From JBATTK01 sp049670505 (GTDB lineage Bacteria > Bacteroidota > Bacteroidia > Flavobacteriales > Flavobacteriaceae), in the NCBI GenBank assembly GCA_049670505.1, contig JBATTK010000017.1, forward strand, positions 1 to 36,632: 36,632 nt of DNA. The letters run 5' to 3'. Below the pieces are notes generated by a model. The model ran no database searches. It was not told where the DNA came from and was given only the letters and a program-made list of their open reading frames with translations. The position numbers were made by a program, and so were the translations under genes. Shown piece after piece: positions 1 to 7,682 of the stretch (its first letter is position 1; every line of letters starts with the position of its first letter).

Positions 1-52
1 GATTAAAAGTGAATAAGGCTACTACAATATATAGTGTTCCAAAACCTTTCAT
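1..52 (-). CDS. Partial CDS, N-terminus of a probable exported protein
   Basis: An ATG at 52..50 on the minus strand opens a frame that stays open to the window edge, giving MKGFGTLYIVVALFTFN. The short start with one Lys followed by an uninterrupted hydrophobic run looks like a Sec signal peptide or first membrane segment. Only 17 residues are visible, so no family can be named. It lies downstream of and in the same direction as the GAPDH gene, about 140 bases away. The call rests only on the start codon, open frame and hydrophobicity, so it could be a chance frame. Confidence 0.4.
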   Translation of the reverse strand, partial: MKGFGTLYIVVALFTFN

Positions 53-189
53 TTATGTGCTTCTTATTGTTAATAATGATTTAGAGTGCGACTAAAGTAA
101 TCCAATAATATCAATTAAGAAAAAAAATTAGCAATAAGGTAATATCATGTAAGAAAAGCTTAACCTTAAAAATCTATTAATCCATCAAA

Positions 190-1638
190 TTAATAGTATG
201 TATACCTTCTAACTTTTGCAATATACTTTGCCAAACGTATGACCTGATGGGCATAACCGTATTCATTATCATACCAGATATACAGAACGATACTTTTGCC
301 GTCATCGGAAACAATCGTCGCCGTACTGTCATAAATAGCGGGCGATGATGTGCCTACGATATCGGAAGATACCAGTTCATTGCTCAGCGAATATTTGATC
401 TGTTCAACAAGATCGCCTTCCAACGCATATTTTTTAATAATGGTATTTATCCCCTCCTTGGAGGTCTTATTATTGATTTCTAAATTTAAAATGGCAAGTG
501 ACCCATTGGGAACGGGAACGCGAATAGCATTGGAGGTCAATTTTCCTTCCAAGGAAGGTAGGGCTTTGGATACCGCTTTTCCGGCTCCTGTTTCGGTAAT
601 TACCATATTAAGGGCGGCCGCTCTTCCCCGTCTATACTTACCATGCATGTTGTCCACAAGATTTTGATCGTTGGTATAGGCATGTATGGTTTCCAAATGC
701 CCTTTTTTTATTCCAAGTGAATCTTCTACCACTTTAAGAATAGGAGTAATCGCATTTGTGGTACAAGATGCTGCGGAGTATATTTGGATGGTATCCGGAT
801 CAAATTCATTTTGATTTACGCCATGTACTATATTGGGCACTCCTTTCCCAGGTGCGGTGAGTAATACTTTGGCCACACCCTTGGACTTTAAATGTCTTCC
901 CAATGTCTTTGTATCCCTAAACGCTCCGGTATTGTCTATAACAAGAGCTTTGTTTATACCATATTTTGTATAGTCTATATCTTCAGGTTGTTGGGCAGAA
1001 ATGATACGTACGGTCGTACCATTTATGATAAGGGAAGTATTCGCAAAGTCCGTTTCCACCGTACCCATAAACTGTCCGTGTACTGAGTCCGTTTGTAACA
1101 ACGCTGCTCTTTTCCTTAAAACCTCCTCCGTAATCTCACCTCTGGTAACAATGGCCCTTAAACGTAATTGGTTGCCCTTACCGGTTTTGGCCATGAGTTC
1201 CCTTGCCAAAAGTCGGCCTATTCTCCCAAATCCGTACAAAACTACATCTTTGGGGTTTATTTCTTTAGAAGCACTGGCATCCTTTAGTTTGTCCAGTACA
1301 AAAGCTTTTACATTGTGATAGTTGTTGTCGTCCGCATGGTACTCATAGGTGAGTTTTCCGATATCCAATTTGGAAGGGGGCAATTTTATATCATTGATGG
1401 CCCTAAGTATTTCAACGGAATCAAAAATAGAGATGGGTTTTTGAACAAATTCACCGGCATATTCGTGCAAGTTAATGATATCACTTACGTTTTTATCAAT
1501 AATTTGATTTTTGAAAAGTACTACCTCTATGGATTTGTCATACCATAGATCACTGATTATTTTTATGAATTCTGTTGTCGCTTTTCTTCTATCGGCCTGA
1601 AAGGCCAATTCCTTTTCGTATGATTTAATAGGGCTCAT
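190..1638 (-). CDS. gap: Glyceraldehyde-3-phosphate dehydrogenase, long form with N-terminal extension
   Basis: Catalyses NAD(P)-dependent oxidation and phosphorylation of glyceraldehyde 3-phosphate to 1,3-bisphosphoglycerate, or the reverse in gluconeogenesis, in the cytosol. The protein has 482 residues. A dinucleotide-binding motif GFGRIG is at 136-141, the catalytic cysteine is C292 in SAASCTTNAITP, and the C-terminal signature WYDNEYGYAHQVIRL is near 455-470. Classical GAPDH has about 330-340 residues, so roughly the first 130 are an added domain of unknown role, rich in charged residues. Long GAPDHs of this type are common in Bacteroidota. The gene is separated from the upstream htrA-like gene by a terminator and has a possible promoter of its own, so it is probably a single transcription unit. 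The family assignment is firm; the direction of flux and cofactor choice cannot be read. Confidence 0.95.
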   Translation of the reverse strand: MSPIKSYEKELAFQADRRKATTEFIKIISDLWYDKSIEVVLFKNQIIDKNVSDIINLHEYAGEFVQKPISIFDSVEILRAINDIKLPPSKLDIGKLTYEYHADDNNYHNVKAFVLDKLKDASASKEINPKDVVLYGFGRIGRLLARELMAKTGKGNQLRLRAIVTRGEITEEVLRKRAALLQTDSVHGQFMGTVETDFANTSLIINGTTVRIISAQQPEDIDYTKYGINKALVIDNTGAFRDTKTLGRHLKSKGVAKVLLTAPGKGVPNIVHGVNQNEFDPDTIQIYSAASCTTNAITPILKVVEDSLGIKKGHLETIHAYTNDQNLVDNMHGKYRRGRAAALNMVITETGAGKAVSKALPSLEGKLTSNAIRVPVPNGSLAILNLEINNKTSKEGINTIIKKYALEGDLVEQIKYSLSNELVSSDIVGTSSPAIYDSTATIVSDDGKSIVLYIWYDNEYGYAHQVIRLAKYIAKVRRYTYY

Positions 1639-1671
1639 TGATGGGTATTATGGTTGTTTTGTAATTTTCTG

Positions 1672-1679
1672 CAAAATTA
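1672..1679 (-). promoter_or_regulatory. Possible -7 element (TAATTTTG) for the GAPDH gene
   Basis: On the minus strand this reads TAATTTTG, matching the Bacteroidota -7 consensus TAnnTTTG. It lies about 34 bases upstream of the GAPDH start. No well-spaced -33 TTTG is evident, so confidence is moderate. Confidence 0.4.
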
Positions 1680-1715
1680 TATATTTCAAACGTTTTCGCA
1701 TAACTATTTTGTATA

Positions 1716-1745
1716 AAAAAAGCACTCCGTAAAGAGCGCTTTTTT
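1716..1745 (-). terminator. Intrinsic terminator after the HtrA-like protease gene
   Basis: Arms 1716-1727 and 1734-1745 flank a six-base loop, with A and T tracts on the outside. The one imperfect position is a G-U pair in minus-strand RNA but an A-C mismatch in plus-strand RNA. This indicates it serves the minus-strand protease gene ending at 1765. Confidence 0.8.
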
Positions 1746-1764
1746 ATTTTATGGTTTCCTAATT

Positions 1765-3156
1765 CTATTGGAAGATAAGTCGTTCCCGTTCCCCTTTTTC
1801 ATTCAGCATGGTAATGCTTGTTCTTCCATACTTGGAAATGTTTCCGAATAGCGTTTTGGCTTCTTGAATATCACTGATTTCCTGATCGTCAACGGATAAG
1901 AGCACTTTTCCTTGCAAACCATAGTTTTGGAAGCGTTCGGGAACATCGGTAATTTTGACCCCTTTTTTAGTTTTGAAAAGTTTCTTGTCTTTTTCATTAA
2001 GATTTTTCACCTCAAATCCCATCATGGGCACTACAAGCGTTTGTCTTTTCTTTATAGTAACGGGAATTAGTTTTGATTTTCCGTCCCTAACAATGCCGAC
2101 TTCTACTTTATCTCCCGGTCTCTTTGAAGACACATAGCCAGTGAGGTCCGCCAGTTTATGGATTTCAATTCTATCCACTTTCCGAATGATATCGCCTGGC
2201 CTTAAATCCGCATCATCCGCACCCGAGTCTTCCTCAATATCCTCTATATATACCCCATCGATCTCATTAATGCCTTTTTCAATGGCGTAGCGCGAATTTA
2301 AAGCGACCGTTGTTACGCCAATAACACCTTGCTGTACATTACCAAATTCCAAGAGGTCATCTACTACTTTTTTGGCAATATTACTGGGTACCGCAAAGGA
2401 ATAGCCCACATAAGATCCTGTTTGGGAAGTAATTGCCGTATTGATACCTATAAGATCACCATTGGTATTCACCAAGGCACCGCCACTATTCCCAGGATTA
2501 ACGGCTGCATCTGTCTGAATAAATGATTGCCTTTTACCCAAATCCCTTGCCTTGGCACTCACAATTCCTGCGGTTACGGTAGATGTAAGGTTAAAGGGAT
2601 TTCCCACGGCCAATACCCATTCGCCAATTTTAGCACTATCGGAATCCCCGAATGCCAGATAGGGTAATTTTCCTTCTGCATCTATTCTTATCAATGCAAT
2701 GTCAGAATTGGGATCGGTGCCGATCAGTTCGGCATTGTACGTCTTATTATTGTTCAAGGTTACTCTAAGTTGGTCCGCCCTGGCTACCACATGATTGTTG
2801 GTAACAATGAATCCGTCCGGAGAAATAATGACCCCGGAACCTGTACCTACCTGTGGTCTTTCCTCATTTCCAAAACCATAGAAAAATTGTGTAATGGAAT
2901 TAGAGCTACTCCCCTCGGTAACATTTTTTACGTGTACAACGGCATTTACCGTGTTTTCCGCGGCAACAGTAAAATCTACCTCATTTATTCCCGACCCTTT
3001 TGCGGAAGTAGGCGTATAACTTGTTGTAAAAGACTGTGCTTCAGTGGTTTCCGAAACAATGGTGTAATTACTTTTTTCGAACAATAACTTATAAGCTCCC
3101 AAGGTGATCGCACCTGCAAAAACAGAAACCAATAATAAACTCGTTATTCTCTTCAT
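1765..3156 (-). CDS. HtrA/Deg-family periplasmic serine protease
   Basis: Trypsin-like PDZ protease that degrades or refolds misfolded envelope proteins in the periplasm. The protein has 463 residues and begins with a signal peptide or membrane anchor at about 5-24. The catalytic triad is visible as H122 (TNNHVV), D152 (NSDIALI) and S224 (GNSGGAL). A PDZ domain follows at about 275-370 (GVYIEDIEEDSGADDADLRPGD), and a weaker second PDZ-like segment ends the chain near 380-463. The length fits DegQ/DegP-type proteins of Bacteroidota. The start ATG is followed directly by a Lys-Arg n-region. The gene is divergent from dapF across a 131-base gap and carries its own terminator. Which Deg subtype (P, Q or S) it matches cannot be decided, so no symbol is given. 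Confidence 0.95.
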   Translation of the reverse strand: MKRITSLLLVSVFAGAITLGAYKLLFEKSNYTIVSETTEAQSFTTSYTPTSAKGSGINEVDFTVAAENTVNAVVHVKNVTEGSSSNSITQFFYGFGNEERPQVGTGSGVIISPDGFIVTNNHVVARADQLRVTLNNNKTYNAELIGTDPNSDIALIRIDAEGKLPYLAFGDSDSAKIGEWVLAVGNPFNLTSTVTAGIVSAKARDLGKRQSFIQTDAAVNPGNSGGALVNTNGDLIGINTAITSQTGSYVGYSFAVPSNIAKKVVDDLLEFGNVQQGVIGVTTVALNSRYAIEKGINEIDGVYIEDIEEDSGADDADLRPGDIIRKVDRIEIHKLADLTGYVSSKRPGDKVEVGIVRDGKSKLIPVTIKKRQTLVVPMMGFEVKNLNEKDKKLFKTKKGVKITDVPERFQNYGLQGKVLLSVDDQEISDIQEAKTLFGNISKYGRTSITMLNEKGERERLIFQ

Positions 3157-3263
3157 AAAAATGTATTTTTTGATTTAAAACTAAAGTAAAGTTAAAAGAT
3201 TTCTTCGCTGGTTTTATTGGGTTTAACGACTTTTTAACTGATAAAAAACACTTAATAAAGTCA

Positions 3264-3271
3264 TATCTTTG
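3264..3271 (+). promoter_or_regulatory. -7 element (TATCTTTG) for the dapF operon
   Basis: TATCTTTG is an exact match to the Bacteroidota -7 consensus TAnnTTTG, 16 bases before the dapF ATG. This implies a very short leader for the dapF-GNAT-mltG transcript. Confidence 0.65.
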
Positions 3272-3287
3272 TAGTTTAATACGAATT

Positions 3288-4061
3288 ATGGCGCTTACAT
3301 TTTATAAATATCAGGGCACGGGAAATGACTTTATCATGATTGATAATCGTGATAACCTATTTCCCAAGAGTGATATTAAATTGGTCGCATCACTTTGTGA
3401 TAGACGTTTCGGAATAGGGGCAGATGGCCTTATTTTATTGGAAAATGACAATGTTTCGGATTTTAAAATGATATATTATAATTCCGATGGTAATCCAAGT
3501 AGTATGTGCGGTAATGGGGGCAGATGTTTGGTGGCCTTTGCAAAGTATTTGGAAATTATAGAACGTACAGCTTCTTTTAATGCAGTAGATGGACTTCATA
3601 ACGCTACCATAGAAAATGAAATGGTAAGCCTTCAAATGCAGAATGTTTCCGAAATAAAAGAAAAATCAAAATATGTGTTTTTGGACACAGGTTCGCCCCA
3701 TCATATTCAGTTGGTAGAGAATTTACAGGATTTTAATGTACCTAGGGAAGGAGCAAAATTGCGTTACGGCCTATACGGGGAAAAGGGAAGCAATATTAAT
3801 TTTGTGGAACCTAAGGAAGATATATTTTTTGTGCGTACCTATGAACGTGGTGTTGAAGATGAAACTTTTTCCTGTGGAACGGGAGTTACCGCTGTTGCTT
3901 TGGCAATGCACAATATAGGAAAGACCAATGCGGATATGATTACTATTAAAACCCCTGGGGGAACACTTAACGTTAGTTTTAATAAAAACGGGGAGGGATA
4001 TGAAAACATTCATTTGATCGGGCCTGCGAAGCAGGTTTTTAAAGGTGAAATCCCATGGTAA
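3288..4061 (+). CDS. dapF: Diaminopimelate epimerase
   Basis: Interconverts LL- and meso-diaminopimelate, supplying meso-DAP for peptidoglycan cross-links and lysine synthesis in the cytosol. The protein has 257 residues, close to the usual length of about 260-275. It shows the two catalytic cysteines of this cofactor-independent racemase: C74 in SSMCGNGGRC and C196 in ETFSCGTGVTA. The N-terminal YQGTGNDF motif and the GADGL segment are also typical. It is the first gene of an overlapping set with a GNAT enzyme (7-base overlap) and mltG. A promoter element sits just upstream. dapA, an earlier step of the same pathway, is at 19536-20426 in this window but is transcribed separately. Confidence 0.97.
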   Translation: MALTFYKYQGTGNDFIMIDNRDNLFPKSDIKLVASLCDRRFGIGADGLILLENDNVSDFKMIYYNSDGNPSSMCGNGGRCLVAFAKYLEIIERTASFNAVDGLHNATIENEMVSLQMQNVSEIKEKSKYVFLDTGSPHHIQLVENLQDFNVPREGAKLRYGLYGEKGSNINFVEPKEDIFFVRTYERGVEDETFSCGTGVTAVALAMHNIGKTNADMITIKTPGGTLNVSFNKNGEGYENIHLIGPAKQVFKGEIPW

Positions 4062-4579
4062 ATCTCAAGGGAACACATATTTACCTAAGAGCTTTGGAAC
4101 CCGTAGATCTGGAATTCCTATATGAACTGGAAAATAACCCTGCAGTTTGGGAAATAAGTGGTACATCTACCCCTTATTCCAGACATGTTTTAAAATTGTA
4201 TTTGGAAAATGCACATCGGGATATCTATGACGTAAAACAGTTGCGATTATGTATTTGTAATAAGGAACATGATGTGGTCGGACTCATTGATCTATTTGAT
4301 TTTGATCCCAAAAATCTTCGGGCAGGTATAGGAATCGTTGTTTTGGAAGAAAATAATAGAAACAAGGGAATAGGCACGGAAGCCATATCCATATTAAATA
4401 GGTATGCGTTTTCAAGTTTAAATTTGAGGCAGTTGTATGCCAATGTAATGGAGGATAATAGTACGGGCATTTATTTGTTCAAAAAGCTGGGATTTACCGA
4501 AGTCGGCATAAAAAAGGATTGGATCTATACGGAGGGCACTTTTAAAAACGAAATATTGTTCCAAAAGATAAATAAATAA
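4055..4579 (+). CDS. GNAT-family N-acetyltransferase (RimJ/RimL-like)
   Basis: Acetyl-CoA-dependent N-acetyltransferase of unknown substrate. The protein has 174 residues. The N-terminal LRALEPVDLEFLYELENNP pattern is typical of the RimJ/RimL-type subgroup. The acetyl-CoA-binding loop is seen as NNRNKGIGTEAI near 107-118, followed by the YLFKKLGFTEVG ending of the GNAT fold. The start ATG lies inside the last codons of dapF and its stop overlaps the mltG start (TAATG), so the three genes are very likely co-translated. The position between dapF and mltG suggests, but does not show, a cell-wall or envelope-related substrate. Protein N-terminal acetylation is an alternative role. Confidence 0.85.
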   Translation: MVNLKGTHIYLRALEPVDLEFLYELENNPAVWEISGTSTPYSRHVLKLYLENAHRDIYDVKQLRLCICNKEHDVVGLIDLFDFDPKNLRAGIGIVVLEENNRNKGIGTEAISILNRYAFSSLNLRQLYANVMEDNSTGIYLFKKLGFTEVGIKKDWIYTEGTFKNEILFQKINK

Positions 4580-5622
4580 TGTATATAAAGAAAATTCTAC
4601 TGTTTATCGTTCTGATCGGTCTTGTGATAGGGGGGGCTTTTTCCTATATGGTGTATAGCGCCATTTTCTCACCGAATACCAAGTTTAATAACGGGGAAGC
4701 TCATATTTACCTAGCTTCCAACAGTTCGTTTGAAGATGTTAAAACATCCTTACGACCCTTATTGGAAGATATGGACTCTTTTGAGGCCGTAGCTCAAAGA
4801 AAAGGGTACATCTCAAACATAAAAGGTGGTAAATATAGGTTGACAAAAGGGATGAACAACAATGAGATTGTTAATTCCCTGCGTAGTAATAACATTCCAA
4901 TAAAGGTTTCTTTTAACAATCAGGAAACCCTTGCAAATCTTGCCGGTAGAATTTCCACCCAGATAGAGGCAGATAGTATAAGTCTATTAAAGGCATTTAA
5001 TGACACGGATTTTCTAAGTGCAAACAACTTTAACGACGCCAATAAACTGGCTATGTATGTCCCGAACAGTTATGAATTTTTCTGGAATACTTCGGCAGAA
5101 AGGTTCAGGGATAAAATGCTGAGGGAATACCATAGGTTCTGGAACAACGATCGTTTACAAAAGGCAAAACAGCTGGGATTGACCCCTCCGGAAGTAGTAT
5201 CATTGGCCTCTATTGTGCATAAGGAGACTGCCAAAGTAGATGAAAGGCCACGGGTAGCGGGTGTTTATCTAAACCGACTTGGCAAAGGAATATTGTTACA
5301 GGCCGACCCAACCGTTATCTATGCGCTAAAGCTACACAACGGGGACTTTAACAAAGTATACAAACGCGTTTTATATAAGGATTTGGAACTTGATTCTCCC
5401 TACAATACCTATAAATATTCCGGTTTGCCCCCCGGTCCTATTGCCATGCCCGACATTTCTGCCATTGATGCGGTACTGAACCCTGAAAAGCACGATTATT
5501 ATTATTTTGTGGCCAATGTTGAGAATTTTGGCTATCATAAATTTGCCAGGACCTTATCGCAACATAACCGGAATAAAGAGCAATACATCCGATGGGTCAA
5601 TGCGCAAAACATCAAAAGATAG
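4579..5622 (+). CDS. mltG: Endolytic murein transglycosylase MltG (YceG family)
   Basis: Inner-membrane lytic transglycosylase that cleaves nascent glycan strands and so terminates their polymerisation. The protein has 347 residues with one N-terminal membrane segment at about 5-28. A LysM-like segment follows at about 45-110, then the YceG catalytic domain. The catalytic glutamate is E216 in ASIVHKETAKVDERP, and the downstream LQADPTVIYAL, SPYNTYKYSGLPPGPI and YYFVAN signatures are all present. Its ATG overlaps the stop of the GNAT gene by one base (TAATG). Co-transcription with dapF links precursor synthesis with glycan-length control. The next gene, also cell-wall related, has its own promoter. 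Confidence 0.95.
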   Translation: MYIKKILLFIVLIGLVIGGAFSYMVYSAIFSPNTKFNNGEAHIYLASNSSFEDVKTSLRPLLEDMDSFEAVAQRKGYISNIKGGKYRLTKGMNNNEIVNSLRSNNIPIKVSFNNQETLANLAGRISTQIEADSISLLKAFNDTDFLSANNFNDANKLAMYVPNSYEFFWNTSAERFRDKMLREYHRFWNNDRLQKAKQLGLTPPEVVSLASIVHKETAKVDERPRVAGVYLNRLGKGILLQADPTVIYALKLHNGDFNKVYKRVLYKDLELDSPYNTYKYSGLPPGPIAMPDISAIDAVLNPEKHDYYYFVANVENFGYHKFARTLSQHNRNKEQYIRWVNAQNIKR

Positions 5623-5638
5623 GTCAATAATCGAAATT

Positions 5639-5683
5639 TTAAGACATCTTAACTAAAACAGGCCCATTTTAAGAAAATCTTAA
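5639..5683. repeat. Two TTAAGA-N2/3-TCTTAA palindromes, possible operator
   Basis: Two near-identical palindromes, at 5639-5652 (2-base centre) and 5669-5683 (3-base centre), start 30 bases apart, about three helical turns. The second lies in a larger hairpin (5663-5688) with CCC/GGG outer pairs, which could alternatively end the mltG transcript although no T-tract follows. A related half-repeat is at 5759-5771. Confidence 0.4.
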
Positions 5684-5716
5684 ACGGGTTTAATAATTGA
5701 TGAAAAAAAACGGACG

Positions 5717-5724
5717 TATCTTTG
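5717..5724 (+). promoter_or_regulatory. -7 element (TATCTTTG) for the lysozyme-like gene
   Basis: Exact match to the Bacteroidota TAnnTTTG -7 consensus, about 58 bases before the ATG at 5782. A TTG at 5697-5699 is a possible but short-spaced -33 element. Confidence 0.6.
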
Positions 5725-5781
5725 TAACGTGAAATTTAAGCAGGTCATTATTACGACTTTAAGTCTTAAGAAAACGCAAAT

Positions 5782-6417
5782 ATGAGAAAGTGGATAAGCT
5801 TTTTTTGTCCTCTTATCATGATTTTTATTTTAATGAGTTATGGGTTCAAAACTACCAAAGCGGTAGTGGTAGTACCCGAAACACTTAAAGTAAATGAACC
5901 TACTGAAGTTTTGTTCCCCAAAAACAAAACTATTTTTAGCACAACTATGGCGTTGCCTCCCTTTTTGGGAACTTCTTACATTGGTTTTAAGGAAGCCTTG
6001 GCATTTAAGGAATCTAGTGGCAATTATTTTGTTACTAACACCTTGGGTTACCTAGGTAAATACCAATTTGGCATTGGAACCTTACAACTAATGGGAGTGT
6101 ATAGCGCTACTCGTTTTTTGAACGATCCCGCCCTGCAGGAAAAAGTTTTTCAAACCAATATTGCACGTAACAAATGGATTTTGCGGAGGGATATCAAAAG
6201 ATTCGTCGGAAAGCGAATTAGAGGTGTAGAGATTACTGAATCCGGCATTTTGGCGGCCGCACATTTGGCCGGTGCAGGAAATGTTAAAAAATACCTGCGT
6301 TCTTATGGAACATTTGATGTAAAGGATGCGTACGGTACCAGTATTGCATATTACATCAAGAAGTTTTCCGGTTATGATGTGTCTAAAGTGCCACCAAAAC
6401 GGAATCCAAAAGTTTAA
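5782..6417 (+). CDS. Secreted lysozyme/transglycosylase-like protein
   Basis: Probably acts on peptidoglycan outside the cytosol. The protein has 211 residues with an N-terminal signal peptide or anchor at about 5-20. From residue 65 it has a lysozyme-like fold signature: FKEALAFKESSGNY places candidate catalytic glutamate E77, followed by YLGKYQFGIGTLQLMG, as in SLT-type transglycosylases. A later helix ESGILAAAHLAGAGNVKKYL resembles the C-terminal part of such domains. No LysM repeat is visible. It follows the dapF-mltG operon but has its own promoter, two upstream palindromes and a strong terminator, so its expression is probably controlled separately. The enzymatic activity is inferred from motif resemblance only. 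Confidence 0.75.
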   Translation: MRKWISFFCPLIMIFILMSYGFKTTKAVVVVPETLKVNEPTEVLFPKNKTIFSTTMALPPFLGTSYIGFKEALAFKESSGNYFVTNTLGYLGKYQFGIGTLQLMGVYSATRFLNDPALQEKVFQTNIARNKWILRRDIKRFVGKRIRGVEITESGILAAAHLAGAGNVKKYLRSYGTFDVKDAYGTSIAYYIKKFSGYDVSKVPPKRNPKV

Positions 6418-6453
6418 AACAGTCTCTAAGATTATAGTTACATATGAAAATGG

Positions 6454-6481
6454 AAGGCCCTGACGGAAACGTTGGGGCTTT
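6454..6481 (+). terminator. Intrinsic terminator after the lysozyme-like gene
   Basis: A 12-bp stem (6454-6465 with 6470-6481) is closed by a GAAA tetraloop and followed by T residues. Three positions pair as G-U in plus-strand RNA but would be A-C mismatches on the minus strand, so it belongs to the plus-strand gene. It ends two bases before the stop of the convergent methylase gene. Confidence 0.85.
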
Positions 6482-6482
6482 T

Positions 6483-7205
6483 TTATGCCTGTACAATAAA
6501 TATGGCAGGCCTTTTATGTAGCGCTAATGAAACACTTTTCCAATTATCGACCGATTTTGTAGCGATATATTCTGTGGAAAGCGTAATATCACAGGCAATA
6601 CAAAGCAAGGTGTTTTTAGAAAGTGTTCTGAGCAATTCCGCCAATAATTTGTCATTTCTATAAGGTGTCTCAATAAAAATCTGGGATTGTCCCAGATCGC
6701 GGGATATTTTTTCTATTCTTTTAATCGCACTTTTTCGTTCTACGGTATCAATGGGCAAGTACCCATTAAATGCAAAATTTTGTCCGTTAAGGCCACTGGC
6801 CATTAAAGCCAATAAGATAGATGACGGCCCAACCAGTGGCACCACCTGTATACCTTTCTCATGCGCAATTTTTACTACATCCGCTCCCGGATCGGCTATA
6901 CCGGGGCATCCTGCCTCAGAAAGGATACCTACATTGTGGCCGGCAAGGCATGGTTCTAAAAAAGAAGGTACCACCTCAGGTTCGGTAAATTTGTTCAATA
7001 ATTCTATACGTAAGCTTGGTTGTGATTTTTTGGAACTGATTTTTTTGATGAAGTGTCTTGCAGTTTTTTCGTTTTCAACGATGTAATGATCAATATTTTC
7101 AATGGCTCTTTTAATGGAAATGGGGAGTACTTCCAAAGGTGCATTATCTCCTAAAGTGGTAGGGATCATAAAAAGTTTCCCCATTGTGTTTTTGCTAGTA
7201 TCCAT
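6483..7205 (-). CDS. RsmI-like tetrapyrrole-methylase-fold SAM methyltransferase
   Basis: SAM-dependent methyltransferase of the tetrapyrrole methylase superfamily, closest in pattern to RsmI (2'-O-methylation of 16S rRNA C1402). The protein has 240 residues. The N-terminal LFMIPTTLGDNAP corresponds to the first strand and loop, ILSEAGCPGIADPGADVV near 92-109 is the family's glycine/proline motif, and VPLVGPSSILLALMASG near 119-135 is the typical VGPSAL-type segment. It is the last gene of the dnaA operon, nine bases after the phosphatase. Canonical RsmI has about 275-290 residues, so this shorter protein may be a Bacteroidota paralogue with a different target. The substrate is therefore uncertain. 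Confidence 0.85.
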   Translation of the reverse strand: MDTSKNTMGKLFMIPTTLGDNAPLEVLPISIKRAIENIDHYIVENEKTARHFIKKISSKKSQPSLRIELLNKFTEPEVVPSFLEPCLAGHNVGILSEAGCPGIADPGADVVKIAHEKGIQVVPLVGPSSILLALMASGLNGQNFAFNGYLPIDTVERKSAIKRIEKISRDLGQSQIFIETPYRNDKLLAELLRTLSKNTLLCIACDITLSTEYIATKSVDNWKSVSLALHKRPAIFIVQA

Positions 7206-7214
7206 CTAATGTTG

Positions 7215-7673
7215 CTATTTTGGTTTTAATCGTTCGGCAATAATAGCACATGCGGTATCGATTAAATGGAAAACATGTTCAAACCCATCATCGGAATCGT
7301 AGTAGGGGTCGGGGACTTCATCTGTTTCTATAGTTACTTCATCCAAAAGCAATTTTACTTTTGCCGTATCATTTTTATCCTCGGCAAGGGCAATAATGTT
7401 TCTATAATTGCTTTTGTCCATTGCATAGATCAGATCAAAGTTCTTAAAATCTTGCTTTGTAAATTTTCTACACTGTTGGTGGTGTATATGAATGCCGTAT
7501 TTAGAGGCCACTGTAATAGACCTTTCGTCCGGCTTCTTGCCCACGTGATATCCTGCAGTGCCCGCGGAATCCACGATTATTTGCTCCGGGTCCACTTTGC
7601 TTTGTAGAATGCCCTCTGCCAATGGAGACCTACAGATATTTCCTAGGCACACCATTAACACTTTGGTTTTCAT
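7215..7673 (-). CDS. Low-molecular-weight protein-tyrosine phosphatase
   Basis: Cytosolic phosphatase of the LMW-PTP family, expected to remove phosphate from protein phosphotyrosine (or phosphoarginine in some relatives). The protein has 152 residues, the usual size. The phosphate-binding loop CLGNICRS begins at C9 (nucleophile) with R15 completing the CX5R motif. The general-acid aspartate lies in VPDPYYDSDDG near 120-127. It sits nine bases downstream of dnaA and nine bases upstream of the RsmI-like gene, clearly in one operon. No kinase partner is in the window, so the substrate is unknown. A link with replication is suggested only by position. Confidence 0.93.
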   Translation of the reverse strand: MKTKVLMVCLGNICRSPLAEGILQSKVDPEQIIVDSAGTAGYHVGKKPDERSITVASKYGIHIHHQQCRKFTKQDFKNFDLIYAMDKSNYRNIIALAEDKNDTAKVKLLLDEVTIETDEVPDPYYDSDDGFEHVFHLIDTACAIIAERLKPK

Positions 7674-7682
7674 TGGGAAGGA

